A stretch of DNA of 64,000 bases. Source: Luteitalea sp. TBR-22 (GTDB lineage Bacteria > Acidobacteriota > Vicinamibacteria > Vicinamibacterales > Vicinamibacteraceae). The number at the start of each line of letters is the position of its first letter. Within the stretch, counting starts at the first letter, position 1. The translations under genes and the position numbers were made by a program. Below, in pieces: positions 9,362 to 16,937 of this stretch. The stretch is taken from contig NZ_AP024452.1 in assembly GCF_016865485.1 (NCBI RefSeq), forward strand, positions 3,246,501 to 3,310,500. The letters run 5' to 3'. The notes beneath the pieces were generated by a model. The model saw only the letters and a program-made list of their open reading frames with translations. It ran no database searches and was not told the DNA's origin.

Positions 9362-10596
9362 TGCGGCGCGCCGTCGTGTGCGCCCTCGCGGCGCTGCTGC
9401 TCGCCGCCGCGTCGGCGTCGGCACAGACGGCGGTCGGCGACCTCACGCCGCAGGCGCTCGACGCCGCGCTGGCGGCGGGTCCCGCCGGCGCCGAGGCCGA
9501 GCGCCTCGCCGAACGCGTGCGCGCGTGGTTCGGCGGCCGCGAGGCGCTGCTGGCCGGCACGGCCGCTCCGAAGATCGACGGGCGACAGGTGGCATGGGCG
9601 CTGGAGGTGCCCGTGCCGCTGGCCGCCGACGCACCGGTGCCGATCGTCGAGTCCGACGGCGTCCACTTCACCAGGCGGCTCGTCCGCATCGGCACGACCG
9701 GGGTGCATGCGGTGGTGGCGACGCTGGCGCATGGCGATGCCTTCAGCTGGCACTTCGCCAATGGCACGCAGCGCCTCGGCGGCGGACAACTCGAGGTGTA
9801 CGAGGTCCACGCCGACAGCCTCGAGCACCCGGGCGTACCGCGCGGCGTCACGACGGCGCAAGCGCCCTGGTCCAGCACGATCTTCGCGGGCACGACGCGC
9901 GACTGGTGGGTGTACGTACCGGCGCAACATCGGCAGGACGTGCCGTCCGCGGTGATGGTGTTCCAGGACGGCGCCGGCGTGCGGACGTGGGTGCCTACCG
10001 TGCTCGACAATCTGATCGCCTCGGGCGACATGCCGGTCACCGTCGCGCTCTTCATCAACCCGGGCACCTTCGCCGACGGCAAGTCGAACCGCAGCGTCGA
10101 GTACGACACGCTGTCGGACCGCTACGCCCGCTTCCTCCTCGAGGAAATACTCCCTGAAGTCGAGAAGACGGTGACCCTCCGGCACGATGCGGCCGGTCGT
10201 GCGATCGTCGGCGCGAGTTCGGGGGGCATCTGCGCCTTCACGGTGGCGTGGGAGCGTCCCGACGCGTTCAGCAAGGTCGTGTCGTGGATCGGCAGCTTCA
10301 CCAACATCGCGAGCGGCGCCACCCTGCGGGAGGGCGGCCACAACTACCAGGCGCTGGTGCGCAAGACGCCGCGCAAGCCGATTCGCGTGTTCCTGCAGGA
10401 CGGCGCCAACGACCTCGACAACGTCCACGGCAGCTGGCCGCTGGCCAACCAGACGCTGGCCAGCTCACTGGCGTGGGCCGGCTACGACTACCGCTTCGAG
10501 TTCGGCAAGGGCTTCCACAACAACCGCCACGGCCGCGCGATCTTCCCCGACACGCTGCGGTGGCTCTGGCGCGACTGGCGTTCCACGCGGAGGTAG
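9361..10596 (+). CDS. Secreted esterase of the enterochelin-esterase (Fes/IroE) type
   Basis: 411 residues beginning with a signal peptide (RRAVVCALAALLLAAASASA). After an N-terminal beta-rich domain comes an alpha/beta-hydrolase domain from about residue 180: WWVYVPAQHR, the nucleophile serine in IVGASSGGICAF, the acid in FLQDGANDLDN and a C-terminal histidine in GKGFHNNRHG. This is the layout of the putative esterase family that hydrolyses ferric enterobactin-type trilactones, but many members act on other esters, and no siderophore gene is nearby. It starts within the stop codon of the SLOG-like gene. Its own stop codon (AGG TAG) is supplied by a palindromic repeat shared with the converging ubiD-type gene. 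Confidence 0.8.
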   Translation: MRRAVVCALAALLLAAASASAQTAVGDLTPQALDAALAAGPAGAEAERLAERVRAWFGGREALLAGTAAPKIDGRQVAWALEVPVPLAADAPVPIVESDGVHFTRRLVRIGTTGVHAVVATLAHGDAFSWHFANGTQRLGGGQLEVYEVHADSLEHPGVPRGVTTAQAPWSSTIFAGTTRDWWVYVPAQHRQDVPSAVMVFQDGAGVRTWVPTVLDNLIASGDMPVTVALFINPGTFADGKSNRSVEYDTLSDRYARFLLEEILPEVEKTVTLRHDAAGRAIVGASSGGICAFTVAWERPDAFSKVVSWIGSFTNIASGATLREGGHNYQALVRKTPRKPIRVFLQDGANDLDNVHGSWPLANQTLASSLAWAGYDYRFEFGKGFHNNRHGRAIFPDTLRWLWRDWRSTRR

Positions 10597-10657
10597 GGCG
10601 GGGTGTCCCACCCCGCCGTTGGCGGCTTGACGGCGCGGTCGGAGACCGCGCCCTACC
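10592..10657. repeat. Composite palindromic element holding two convergent stop codons
   Basis: Outer arms GGTAGGGCG (10592-10600) and CGCCCTACC (10649-10657) enclose two internal hairpins, GCGGGGTG/CACCCCGC and GGCGCGGTC/GACCGCGCC. The stop codons of the esterase (TAG, plus strand) and the UbiD protein (TAG, minus strand) both lie in the outer arms. Besides its repeat character it could act as a bidirectional terminator, although it lacks T-runs. Confidence 0.8.
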
Positions 10658-12470
10658 TGGAGGCTGGCGGGTCGAGATGCCCGCGGTGGCTATCGCCCAT
10701 CTCGATGCGGCGATGCGGGAAGTACTCCTTCCAACGTCGCTCGACGAGCGCTGCGGTGTCGGGATCGCACTCCACTTCCTTCGGGAACCACGGCTTCATG
10801 CGCGCGTCGATGAGGATCGGCGGCGCGTAGCTGACATGGTGGCGCACCACGCGCTGCGACGCGGCGTGGATGTCGGCCGCCGGCTCGAAGCGCGTGAACG
10901 TCGTCCACAGGAAGTTCATGTCGCTGGCAGTCGCGCGCAGCGGCTCGTCGCTCAGCACCACGAGCGGCCAGTCGGCAAAGGCCGGATGGGCCACGAGGCG
11001 CGCGGCCGCCTCGGGCTCGTCGGCATACGACGGCCCGTCGATCACGAGGCACCCAGGGCAGTAGACGCGTGCCGTCGTGACGCCCTGTGGCAACTCGGCG
11101 GAGTGGAACGCCTGCGGCAGGTCGCGCACCGGCGCGCCGAGGCCCATCAGCACGCCCTTGGAACCCTTGTTGACCATGGGGCCGGTGTAGTCGAGCGTGT
11201 CCATCGCCGTGTGGCTGAAGACGTAGAGGTCCGTCTCCGGTCGCGTGCGCGCCAGCACGTGGGTGAGCGTGGCCCGGAAGTCGCGCAGGTCCACGTCACC
11301 GTCGGTCAGCAACAGGAACTTCGTCAGGGCGAGTTGCCCCTCGCCCAGAATCCGGAACGCGCTGCCCAGCGCCTCGCGTCCGTAGCGCTCCCTGACCACC
11401 GCGGCGGCCAGGGAGTGGTAGCCCGTCTCGCCGTAGCTCCAGAGCTGTCGCACGGCCGGCATCACCAGGGGGAACAGCGGCGACAGCAGGTCCTGCAGCA
11501 GGTCGCCGATGAAGAAGTCCTCCTGGCGGGGCTTCCCCACCACCGTCGCCGGGTAGATGGCGTCGTGCCGGTGAGCGAGGCGGCGGACGCGGAACACCGG
11601 GTAGTCGTGCTGCAGCGAGTAGTACCCGTAATGATCGCCGAAGGGGCCCTCGGGGTGCCGCACGTGCGGGGCCACCTCGCCGATGAGCGCGAACTCGGCG
11701 TCGGCCACCAGCGGATGCGGCGCCGCGCCTTCGACCAGCGGCAGGCGCTTGCCGGCGATCAGCGAGGCCAGCAGCAGTTCCGGCACGTTCTCCGGCAGCG
11801 GCGCGATCGCCGAGAGGATCAGCGCCGGTGGCCCGCCCAGGAACACCGTGACCGACAAGGGCTGGTCGCGCTGCTCGGCCAGCTGGTAGTGGAACCCACC
11901 GCCCTTGCCGATCTGCCAGTGCATGCCGGTGTGCGAGGGCCCGTGCACGTGCATGCGGTACATGCCGAGGTTGTGGCCGTGCCCGTCGGGATGCTCGGTG
12001 TAGACGAGCGGCAGGGTCACGAACGGCCCGCCGTCCTCTGGCCACAACTGCAACGCCGGCAGTTGGTCGAGGCGCACCTCCGACGTCATCACCTCGGTGA
12101 CGGGGCCGCGCTCGACCCGCCGCAGCCCGACGCGCGCGGCGGCCGTCGCCAGATCGCGCGCCTGCCACAGCTTGGCCGGGGTCGGCGGCATGTCCTGCAC
12201 CAGCCGCACCAGGCCCTTGATGAAGGCCAGGGGGTGGTCGCCGAAGGCCTGCGCGGCCCGCGACGGGGTCCCGAACAGGTTGGTGACCAGCGGGAATGCC
12301 GCGCCCTTGACGCGCGTGAACAGCAGCGCCGGGCCGCCGGCCGCAATCACCCGCCGGTGGATTTCGGCGACTTCGAGACGGGCATCGACCGGGGCGTCGA
12401 CGACCACGAGGTCGCCGTCGCCCTTGAGCCGACGCAGGAAGCTGCGGAGATCGGGATGAGCTGAGGACAC
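10653..12470 (-). CDS. UbiD-family prenylated-FMN decarboxylase
   Basis: 605 residues with the features of UbiD proteins: GPALLFTRVKG and FPLVTNLFGTPSRAAQAFG at the N-terminus, HMHW-like MHWQIGKGGGFHY, and the EGPFGDHYGYY segment carrying the conserved catalytic glutamate region. Such enzymes use prenylated FMN, made by a UbiX protein, for reversible decarboxylation of aromatic or unsaturated acids. The length and sequence style fit the long UbiD members assigned to futalosine-pathway menaquinone synthesis, but no mqn gene is adjacent, so the substrate stays open. It starts with GTG two bases after the ECF sigma factor stop codon. Confidence 0.85.
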   Translation of the reverse strand: MSSAHPDLRSFLRRLKGDGDLVVVDAPVDARLEVAEIHRRVIAAGGPALLFTRVKGAAFPLVTNLFGTPSRAAQAFGDHPLAFIKGLVRLVQDMPPTPAKLWQARDLATAAARVGLRRVERGPVTEVMTSEVRLDQLPALQLWPEDGGPFVTLPLVYTEHPDGHGHNLGMYRMHVHGPSHTGMHWQIGKGGGFHYQLAEQRDQPLSVTVFLGGPPALILSAIAPLPENVPELLLASLIAGKRLPLVEGAAPHPLVADAEFALIGEVAPHVRHPEGPFGDHYGYYSLQHDYPVFRVRRLAHRHDAIYPATVVGKPRQEDFFIGDLLQDLLSPLFPLVMPAVRQLWSYGETGYHSLAAAVVRERYGREALGSAFRILGEGQLALTKFLLLTDGDVDLRDFRATLTHVLARTRPETDLYVFSHTAMDTLDYTGPMVNKGSKGVLMGLGAPVRDLPQAFHSAELPQGVTTARVYCPGCLVIDGPSYADEPEAAARLVAHPAFADWPLVVLSDEPLRATASDMNFLWTTFTRFEPAADIHAASQRVVRHHVSYAPPILIDARMKPWFPKEVECDPDTAALVERRWKEYFPHRRIEMGDSHRGHLDPPASR

Positions 12471-12472
12471 GC

Positions 12473-13111
12473 TTACCGGGGATCGGCGGGCGCCGATGGC
12501 TTGCCCATCTCCTGCGCCAGCTTCACCAGCGCCCGGGCCACGGCCATCCGCGCCGCATCAGGGGAACTCTTGCCGAGCGCCTGCGCCACCTCGGCGTAGG
12601 ACAACCCGAGCTCTACCCTTGCGACGATCGCCTGGCGGTCTTCGTCCCGGAGACGCGACAACGCGCCTTCGTAGCGCTCCACGGCCTGGGTGCCGATGGC
12701 CGACTCGAGCGGCGACGCGGTGTTGTCGGTGTGCTGGTCGGCCTCGAGCTCCTCGGGGGCCGGTCGCCGCTGCGCGCGCCGCACCTCGTCGCGGATACGG
12801 TTGATCACCGCCTGCCGGAGGTAGGCATGCAGCGCCCCGTCGTGCCGCATCTCGAAGCCCTTGAGGCGCCGGAAGGCGTGCACCAGTGTTTCCTGCACGA
12901 GATCCTCGGTTTCGAGCAGGTCGCGGGCGTACTGAGGCAGCCGCCCGCGCGCCCACCGTCGGAGGGGCGGCAGGTACCGGCTGAACAGCAGGTTGACCGC
13001 CTCCGCATCGCCCTGCTGGGCGCGATTGAGCAGTTCGACCGTGGCATCGAGCGCCGGGTCGTTGTCGAAGGCCTCGTCGTCGGTGGGAGGGATACCGGGC
13101 GCGTCAGTCAT
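12473..13111 (-). CDS. ECF-type RNA polymerase sigma factor
   Basis: 212 residues. Sigma region 2 is seen in ETEDLVQETLVHAFRRLKGF (core binding and -10 recognition) and region 4 as a helix-turn-helix in ELGLSYAEVAQALGKSSPDAARMAVARAL. The linker is short and no region 3 is present, as in the extracytoplasmic-function group. No anti-sigma factor or zinc-binding partner is adjacent: it lies between a GNAT gene (overlap of eight bases) and a UbiD gene. The acidic N-terminal 25 residues are unusual. The promoter it reads cannot be inferred here. Confidence 0.9.
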   Translation of the reverse strand: MTDAPGIPPTDDEAFDNDPALDATVELLNRAQQGDAEAVNLLFSRYLPPLRRWARGRLPQYARDLLETEDLVQETLVHAFRRLKGFEMRHDGALHAYLRQAVINRIRDEVRRAQRRPAPEELEADQHTDNTASPLESAIGTQAVERYEGALSRLRDEDRQAIVARVELGLSYAEVAQALGKSSPDAARMAVARALVKLAQEMGKPSAPADPR

Positions 13112-13808
13112 GGTGCGTGGGAGGGGGAACGGTGCTGGCGGCGAGGGCCCGAATGCCTTCTCGATCTAGACGGTAGGTCTGCCATTCGTCAAGGGGAATT
13201 GCCCCGAGTCGACGATAGAAGCCGATGGCCGGTTCGTTCCAGGTCAGCACGGCCCACTCGAGACGGCCACAGCCCCGGGCCTCGGCCAGTGCCGCCACCC
13301 GCGCCAGCAGCGCACGCCCGACGCCAGCCCCTCGCGCCTCGGGCACCACGAACAGGTCCTCGAGGTGGATGCCGGGGCGGGCCAGGAACGTGGAATACGT
13401 CTGGAAGAACAAGGCGAAGCCGACATCCTGCCCGTCGACGGTGGCGATGAGCACCTCGGCCGCCGGACGGGGCCCGAAGAGCGTGTCCCGCAACCCGTCG
13501 TCGGTGGCCAGCACTTCGTGCCGCAGGCGCTCGTAGTCGGCCAGTTGCTCGATGAAGCCGCGGATGACCGGCACGTCGTCGCTGGTGGCGACACGAATCA
13601 GGATCGAGACAGGGGTGGAGGACTCGGGCACGTCGGGTACGTCGGCAGGAGGAGGGTCGTAGCCCGCGCACTGCGACCGCGGCAGGGCCGGATACTTCGG
13701 GAAGCGCGCGTCGCGCTGCGAGCGCCGGCACAGGACGAACATCCCACCACGGGACGACCGCACGACCTGAGCCTGCAGGCACGTGCCGCATTCCCCTGCC
13801 GGCACCAT
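13104..13808 (-). CDS. GNAT acetyltransferase with fused Cys-rich N-terminal domain
   Basis: Residues about 70-230 are a GNAT domain (IRVATSDDVPVIRGF, acetyl-CoA loop PEARGAGVGRALL, then EWAVLTWNEPAIGFYRRLGA). The first 55 residues are a separate module: CGTCLQA, then SSRGGMFVLCRRS, RFPKYPALP and QCAGY, which gives a CxxC...C...C pattern with a conserved look, like small stand-alone zinc-ribbon proteins. A GTG at the start of VSILIRVATSDD could give the acetyltransferase alone, but the N-terminal frame is clearly coding. The substrate is unknown. It overlaps the ECF sigma gene by eight bases and is divergent from apaG. Confidence 0.75.
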   Translation of the reverse strand: MVPAGECGTCLQAQVVRSSRGGMFVLCRRSQRDARFPKYPALPRSQCAGYDPPPADVPDVPESSTPVSILIRVATSDDVPVIRGFIEQLADYERLRHEVLATDDGLRDTLFGPRPAAEVLIATVDGQDVGFALFFQTYSTFLARPGIHLEDLFVVPEARGAGVGRALLARVAALAEARGCGRLEWAVLTWNEPAIGFYRRLGAIPLDEWQTYRLDREGIRALAASTVPPPTHHD

Positions 13809-13854
13809 ACTACAATCGCTCCATGACAGCGGTCACCGTGCACCGGAGCTCCAG

Positions 13855-14244
13855 ATGAGCTCCTCGACGGCCACGACGCGAGGCATTCGCGTCAGCGTGG
13901 ACGCACGCTTCTCTCCCGAGCACTCGAATCCGGAACGTCAGCACTGGTTCTTCCTGTACACGATCCGCATCGAGAACACCGGCGATCTCACCGTCCAGTT
14001 GCAGAACCGCCACTGGATCATCACCGACGGAGACGGCCGTGTCGAGGAAGTTCGCGGCCCGGGCGTCGTCGGCGAGCAACCGGTGCTGATGCCGGGCGAG
14101 GCCTTCGAATACACCTCGGGCTGCCCGCTCGCGACCCCCCTCGGCTCGATGGTGGGCACCTATCAGATGGTGACGCCCACCGGCGAGACCTTCGACGTCG
14201 ACATCGCGAGGTTCGATCTCCGCGGGCCGTACACCGTTCACTGA
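13855..14244 (+). CDS. apaG: ApaG family protein
   Basis: 129 residues, the normal ApaG length, forming an immunoglobulin-like beta sandwich: RIENTGDLTVQLQNRHWIIT, VRGPGVVGEQPVLMPGE, FEYTSGCPLATPLGSMVGTY. The GxGxxG-like GPGVVG loop is the family's conserved feature. The biochemical role is unsettled (linked to Co2+ resistance and diadenosine tetraphosphate levels in enterobacteria). The ATG at 13855 has GGAG six bases upstream; a longer frame to 13783 would run into the divergent GNAT gene. The stop codon begins a 29-base palindromic repeat. Confidence 0.93.
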   Translation: MSSSTATTRGIRVSVDARFSPEHSNPERQHWFFLYTIRIENTGDLTVQLQNRHWIITDGDGRVEEVRGPGVVGEQPVLMPGEAFEYTSGCPLATPLGSMVGTYQMVTPTGETFDVDIARFDLRGPYTVH

Positions 14245-14270
14245 CGGCCGTCGTCATTCGGCCGTCGGCC
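14242..14270 (+). repeat. 29-base palindromic repeat on a stop codon, copy 2
   Basis: Exact copy of the element at 5691-5719, in the same orientation relative to the gene it follows. The first three bases are the TGA of apaG. It forms an eight-base-pair stem with an eight-base loop (TCGTCATT). Confidence 0.85.
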
Positions 14271-14348
14271 TTGCTCTTCGGGCCTGTCCTGTTGCGCCGT
14301 CGCCCTTCGACGTTCGGCTGACGGCATCGCGGCATTCGTGATGGCCGG

Positions 14349-14741
14349 TCAGCCGCCGAGCGGCTGGATCGCGATCACGTATTCCTCCACGACCCGCCCG
14401 CCGATCAGGTGCTCGTCGATGATCCGATCGAGCACCGGGGGATCGCAGGCACCGTACCAGGTGCCCTCGGGGTAGACCACGGCGATCGGACCGCCCAGGC
14501 AGATCCGCAGGCAGTTGGCCTTGGTGCGGGCCACGCCTCCCTGGTCGGCGAGGCCGAGCGCGAGCAGGCGCGCCTTGAGGTGGTCCCAGGCGACGATGGA
14601 CCGCTCACGGTCGCAGCACTTGGGCTTGGCCTGATCGCAGCAGAGCAGGATGTGCCGTCTGGTGGCCGGCAGACCGATGGCCTCGGCCTTCCGACGCTGG
14701 GCCTCGAGCACGTCAGCGGGCAACGCCCCACCGTGTGGCAT
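14349..14741 (-). CDS. Thioredoxin-like [2Fe-2S] ferredoxin domain protein
   Basis: 130 residues. The cysteine pattern [15 protein letters not shown] ... [13 protein letters not shown] matches the thioredoxin-like 2Fe-2S ferredoxins (as in NuoE C-terminal halves and cobalamin-operon ferredoxins). [18 protein letters not shown] is also typical of this family. It is likely a soluble electron carrier with no obvious partner. The start ATG overlaps the stop codon of the DUF4920 gene (TGATG), so the two are probably coupled. Confidence 0.8.
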   Translation of the reverse strand: MPHGGALPADVLEAQRRKAEAIGLPATRRHILLCCDQAKPKCCDRERSIVAWDHLKARLLALGLADQGGVARTKANCLRICLGGPIAVVYPEGTWYGACDPPVLDRIIDEHLIGGRVVEEYVIAIQPLGG

Positions 14742-15232
14742 CAGTAGAGGACCGCGCCGGTCACGCGCACCCAGTAGATCTTCTCGGCCGGGGTGGTCAC
14801 CGGCGGCTTGCCGCTGTTCTCGGCGGACCGGGCATGCTCGGCGTGCGCCTCCCGGACCGGCGAGGTCGCGATCTCCTCGAACGTGCCCTGCGCCGACACC
14901 TTGCGTCCCACCGCTTCCTTCGGGAACACGATCACGCCGTCCTTCGCCTTGAAGCGCACGCCCCGGCCGAGGGCAGGATCCCCGATCTCGATCCAGCACC
15001 CCATCGACTGGCAGACCTGCGTCACCACGCCATCCACGCGCACGGTCTTCCCCGTGTGCGCGGTCGGCTTGTCGAGCAACGCGGCAATGGGGACCGCCCG
15101 CTTGGCCGTCACGCCCTCCCCATACACCTTGCCGGCGTCCTCGGCGGCGCGCGTGGTCGGGGCTGCGAGCAGGCCGGCAGCCAACAGCAGGACGAGGGTG
15201 GCGAGGCGACGAGGGGACGAGGCTGGACGCAT
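14741..15232 (-). CDS. Secreted DUF4920-like protein
   Basis: 163 residues with a signal peptide ([19 protein letters not shown]) and a compact beta-barrel domain. [22 protein letters not shown] carries the CxxxGCW motif seen in this family, followed by [21 protein letters not shown] and the GTFEEI strand. The paired cysteines may bind a metal or form a disulfide in the periplasm. The function is unknown. The gene ends in a TGATG junction with the 2Fe-2S protein gene. Confidence 0.7.
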   Translation of the reverse strand: MRPASSPRRLATLVLLLAAGLLAAPTTRAAEDAGKVYGEGVTAKRAVPIAALLDKPTAHTGKTVRVDGVVTQVCQSMGCWIEIGDPALGRGVRFKAKDGVIVFPKEAVGRKVSAQGTFEEIATSPVREAHAEHARSAENSGKPPVTTPAEKIYWVRVTGAVLY

Positions 15233-15382
15233 GCGTCGATTGTTGTGGCGAGGGAGCGCGGCGTCAACCGCCCCTGGCCACCCGCCGCGCAGGCCGACGT
15301 ACCGACGGCCCTGCCTGTCGGTTCAACGACACCTCGCGCAGGCTGTCAGGCGCTGGCGCCAGGACGGCCGCGCCCGCATCAC

Positions 15383-15415
15383 GGCCGATTCCTGCTGATA
15401 CGACGGGAATCGGCC
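15383..15415. promoter_or_regulatory. Ten-base perfect inverted repeat, possible enhancer-binding site
   Basis: GGCCGATTCC and GGAATCGGCC, 13 bases apart, lie about 35-70 bases upstream of the sigma-54-like promoter at 15451. Sigma-54 promoters need an upstream activator site, and dyad symmetry at this distance fits one. The activator is unknown. Confidence 0.4.
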
Positions 15416-15450
15416 CGCGGGCGAGCGGCATGAATGCGCTCTGCCGAGGC

Positions 15451-15466
15451 TGGCACCCGCTTTGCT
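15451..15466 (+). promoter_or_regulatory. Sigma-54-like promoter
   Basis: TGGCACCCGCTTTGCT matches TGGCACG-N4-TTGCT with the invariant GG and GC ten bases apart. It lies 53 bases before the ATG of the EF-hand gene. The 286-base gap 15233-15518 holds this site and the inverted repeat upstream and no gene that I can see. Confidence 0.6.
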
Positions 15467-15518
15467 CGATTGAGGGATCGAGCACGGGAGCCGGCGCTCC
15501 CGGGAGGCACAGGACACC

Positions 15519-16049
15519 ATGAGCACAGTGCAGGCCACGTCGGCGACCGCCGTCCAGGATCTGGCGCAGACGCTGATCAAGACCTTCGATGCCAACAGCG
15601 ATGGACAGCTCGGGCAGGACGAGTTCGGCTCGTTCCTCACGCAGTTGATGGGCGGCATCCAGACGGCCAACGGCACGCTGTCGGCCTCCTCGACGCAGGC
15701 CACCGGGCTGCAGACGCTGTCCAAGGGCGCGCTGCGTCGCGACCTGTTCGAGGGCTTCAACTTCGACCGCGAGCAGAACGTCGAGAAGTCCGCCAAGGAC
15801 GCCTTCGCAAGCCTGGCAAGCGCGGCAGGCGCCGTGCCGGCCACCAAGACCGAGGCCGAGAGCTGGTTCAACGCCAACATCAAGCAGGGCATGGAAGCCC
15901 TCGGTCACAAGATCGACTGGGTGAAGGGCGACAAGTTCCAGTTCAGCAACTGGCAGGGCACCTGGGAGGTCGATTTCGTGCGCGGCGCCGACGGTCCCAA
16001 CCCCGCCTTCACGTGGCTGGCCGACCCGGCCGGCGCCAGCCATACCTAG
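15519..16049 (+). CDS. EF-hand calcium-binding protein, single canonical loop
   Basis: 176 residues, no signal peptide or membrane helix. One EF-hand is clear at about residues 24-35 (DANSDGQLGQDE, with acidic ligands at loop positions 1, 3, 5 and 12). A second, degenerate loop may lie in FNFDREQNVEK. The C-terminal part (FQFSNWQGTWEVDFV) is rich in aromatics, and I did not recognise it. The gene is isolated, lies between the secreted DUF4920 gene and the chemotaxis operon, and has a sigma-54-like promoter, which in this window is otherwise linked to motility genes. A calcium-responsive accessory role in motility or attachment is speculation. Confidence 0.75.
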   Translation: MSTVQATSATAVQDLAQTLIKTFDANSDGQLGQDEFGSFLTQLMGGIQTANGTLSASSTQATGLQTLSKGALRRDLFEGFNFDREQNVEKSAKDAFASLASAAGAVPATKTEAESWFNANIKQGMEALGHKIDWVKGDKFQFSNWQGTWEVDFVRGADGPNPAFTWLADPAGASHT

Positions 16050-16427
16050 GCGACGACCCGAGGCTCAGGGTGCGGGGCGCTCGGCCCCCGTGGCCCTGGC
16101 CCTCGGCACGACTCGAGATCGGGAGCGGGGCACCCCAGGCCCCGACGTGCGGGACGATACGTGAGCATCGCCTGCAGGACGCGGCGATCGACTCCCCGGT
16201 GACCGCCAAGCCACTGGCCCGCGAGGCCCGCTCCCGAGCGCATCGCGCGACTCTCCCCCACCGCCCCGGCGCTCGTCGCCGCGGGCGGATTCTTTCTGCG
16301 GCGATCCGGCCGACACCTGTGTACGCCCCTGGCTCCCGGAGCGAGACCGCGGCACACCCGTGCGCAAACGACGAAGGGCGGCGCCTCGCGCCGCCCCCGG
16401 GTCCTGCCGCTCGTTCCGGTGCGCGGG
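16050..16427. other. 378-base intergenic region
   Basis: Lies between the 3' ends of the plus-strand EF-hand gene and the minus-strand cheX. Apart from the hairpin at 16376-16396, I see no coding signal, RNA gene or promoter match here. Confidence 0.6.
16376..16396 (-). terminator. Terminator-like hairpin after cheX
   Basis: GGGCGGCGC-CTC-GCGCCGCCC is a perfect nine-base-pair stem 32 bases beyond the cheX stop codon. On the minus strand it is followed by TTCGTCGTTTG, a weak T-rich stretch. It would end the chemotaxis operon. Confidence 0.6.
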
Positions 16428-16919
16428 CTAGGCGACCGAAGCCGAGCGCCGCTCGGCCGAGCGGTTGGCGTCGCTGCGGGCCAGCAGGCTCACCACGAAC
16501 GGCTCGCCGTCGATGTCGAAGGTCACCCGCGTCACGGCTTCGCTGCCAGGCACGCGAATCGAGTAGTCGCGGCCCTCGACGACCGCGGGCAGCGACAGCT
16601 GGCAATGCCCGTCGAGCAGCGCCTTGACGTTGCCACCGGTCATGTTGGTGAGTTCGCCCACCGCGTCCTGCATGTCCTCGAGCGAGGCCGAGGCCTCGGG
16701 CACCTCGAACATGACCGCCGCCGCCCGCCGCGCCACGTGCTCGGGCACCTGCAGCACGAGGGCGCCGGCCCACGCACCGGTGATGTTGATCACCCCGTCG
16801 AGCGTCCGCCCTCCGGGCATCGGCGTCACGGGCGTGTCGTGAGGCGTCGCCTCGAGGTTCAGGGTCGCACCCCAGATGTACTGCGTCAGGGAGATGATTT
16901 CCTGCTCCAGGTACTGCAT
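16428..16919 (-). CDS. cheX: CheX-type CheY-P phosphatase
   Basis: 163 residues with the CheC/CheX/FliY fold. The catalytic ExxN signature is intact in VGELTNMTGGNVKALL, and the substrate-facing strand region VVSLLA follows. CheX dephosphorylates CheY-P to end the signal, which fits a chemotaxis operon lacking cheZ. It is the last gene of the operon, 18 bases after cheR, with GGAG five bases before its ATG, and is followed by a strong hairpin. Confidence 0.9.
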   Translation of the reverse strand: MQYLEQEIISLTQYIWGATLNLEATPHDTPVTPMPGGRTLDGVINITGAWAGALVLQVPEHVARRAAAVMFEVPEASASLEDMQDAVGELTNMTGGNVKALLDGHCQLSLPAVVEGRDYSIRVPGSEAVTRVTFDIDGEPFVVSLLARSDANRSAERRSASVA

Positions 16920-16937
16920 GGCGTCTCCGTCCTCGGG

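Noticed and set aside
15383-15415. GCCGATTC in both arms of the inverted repeat as sigma-28 -10 elements
   Set aside because: No TAAAG-like sequence stands 11-12 bases upstream on either strand.
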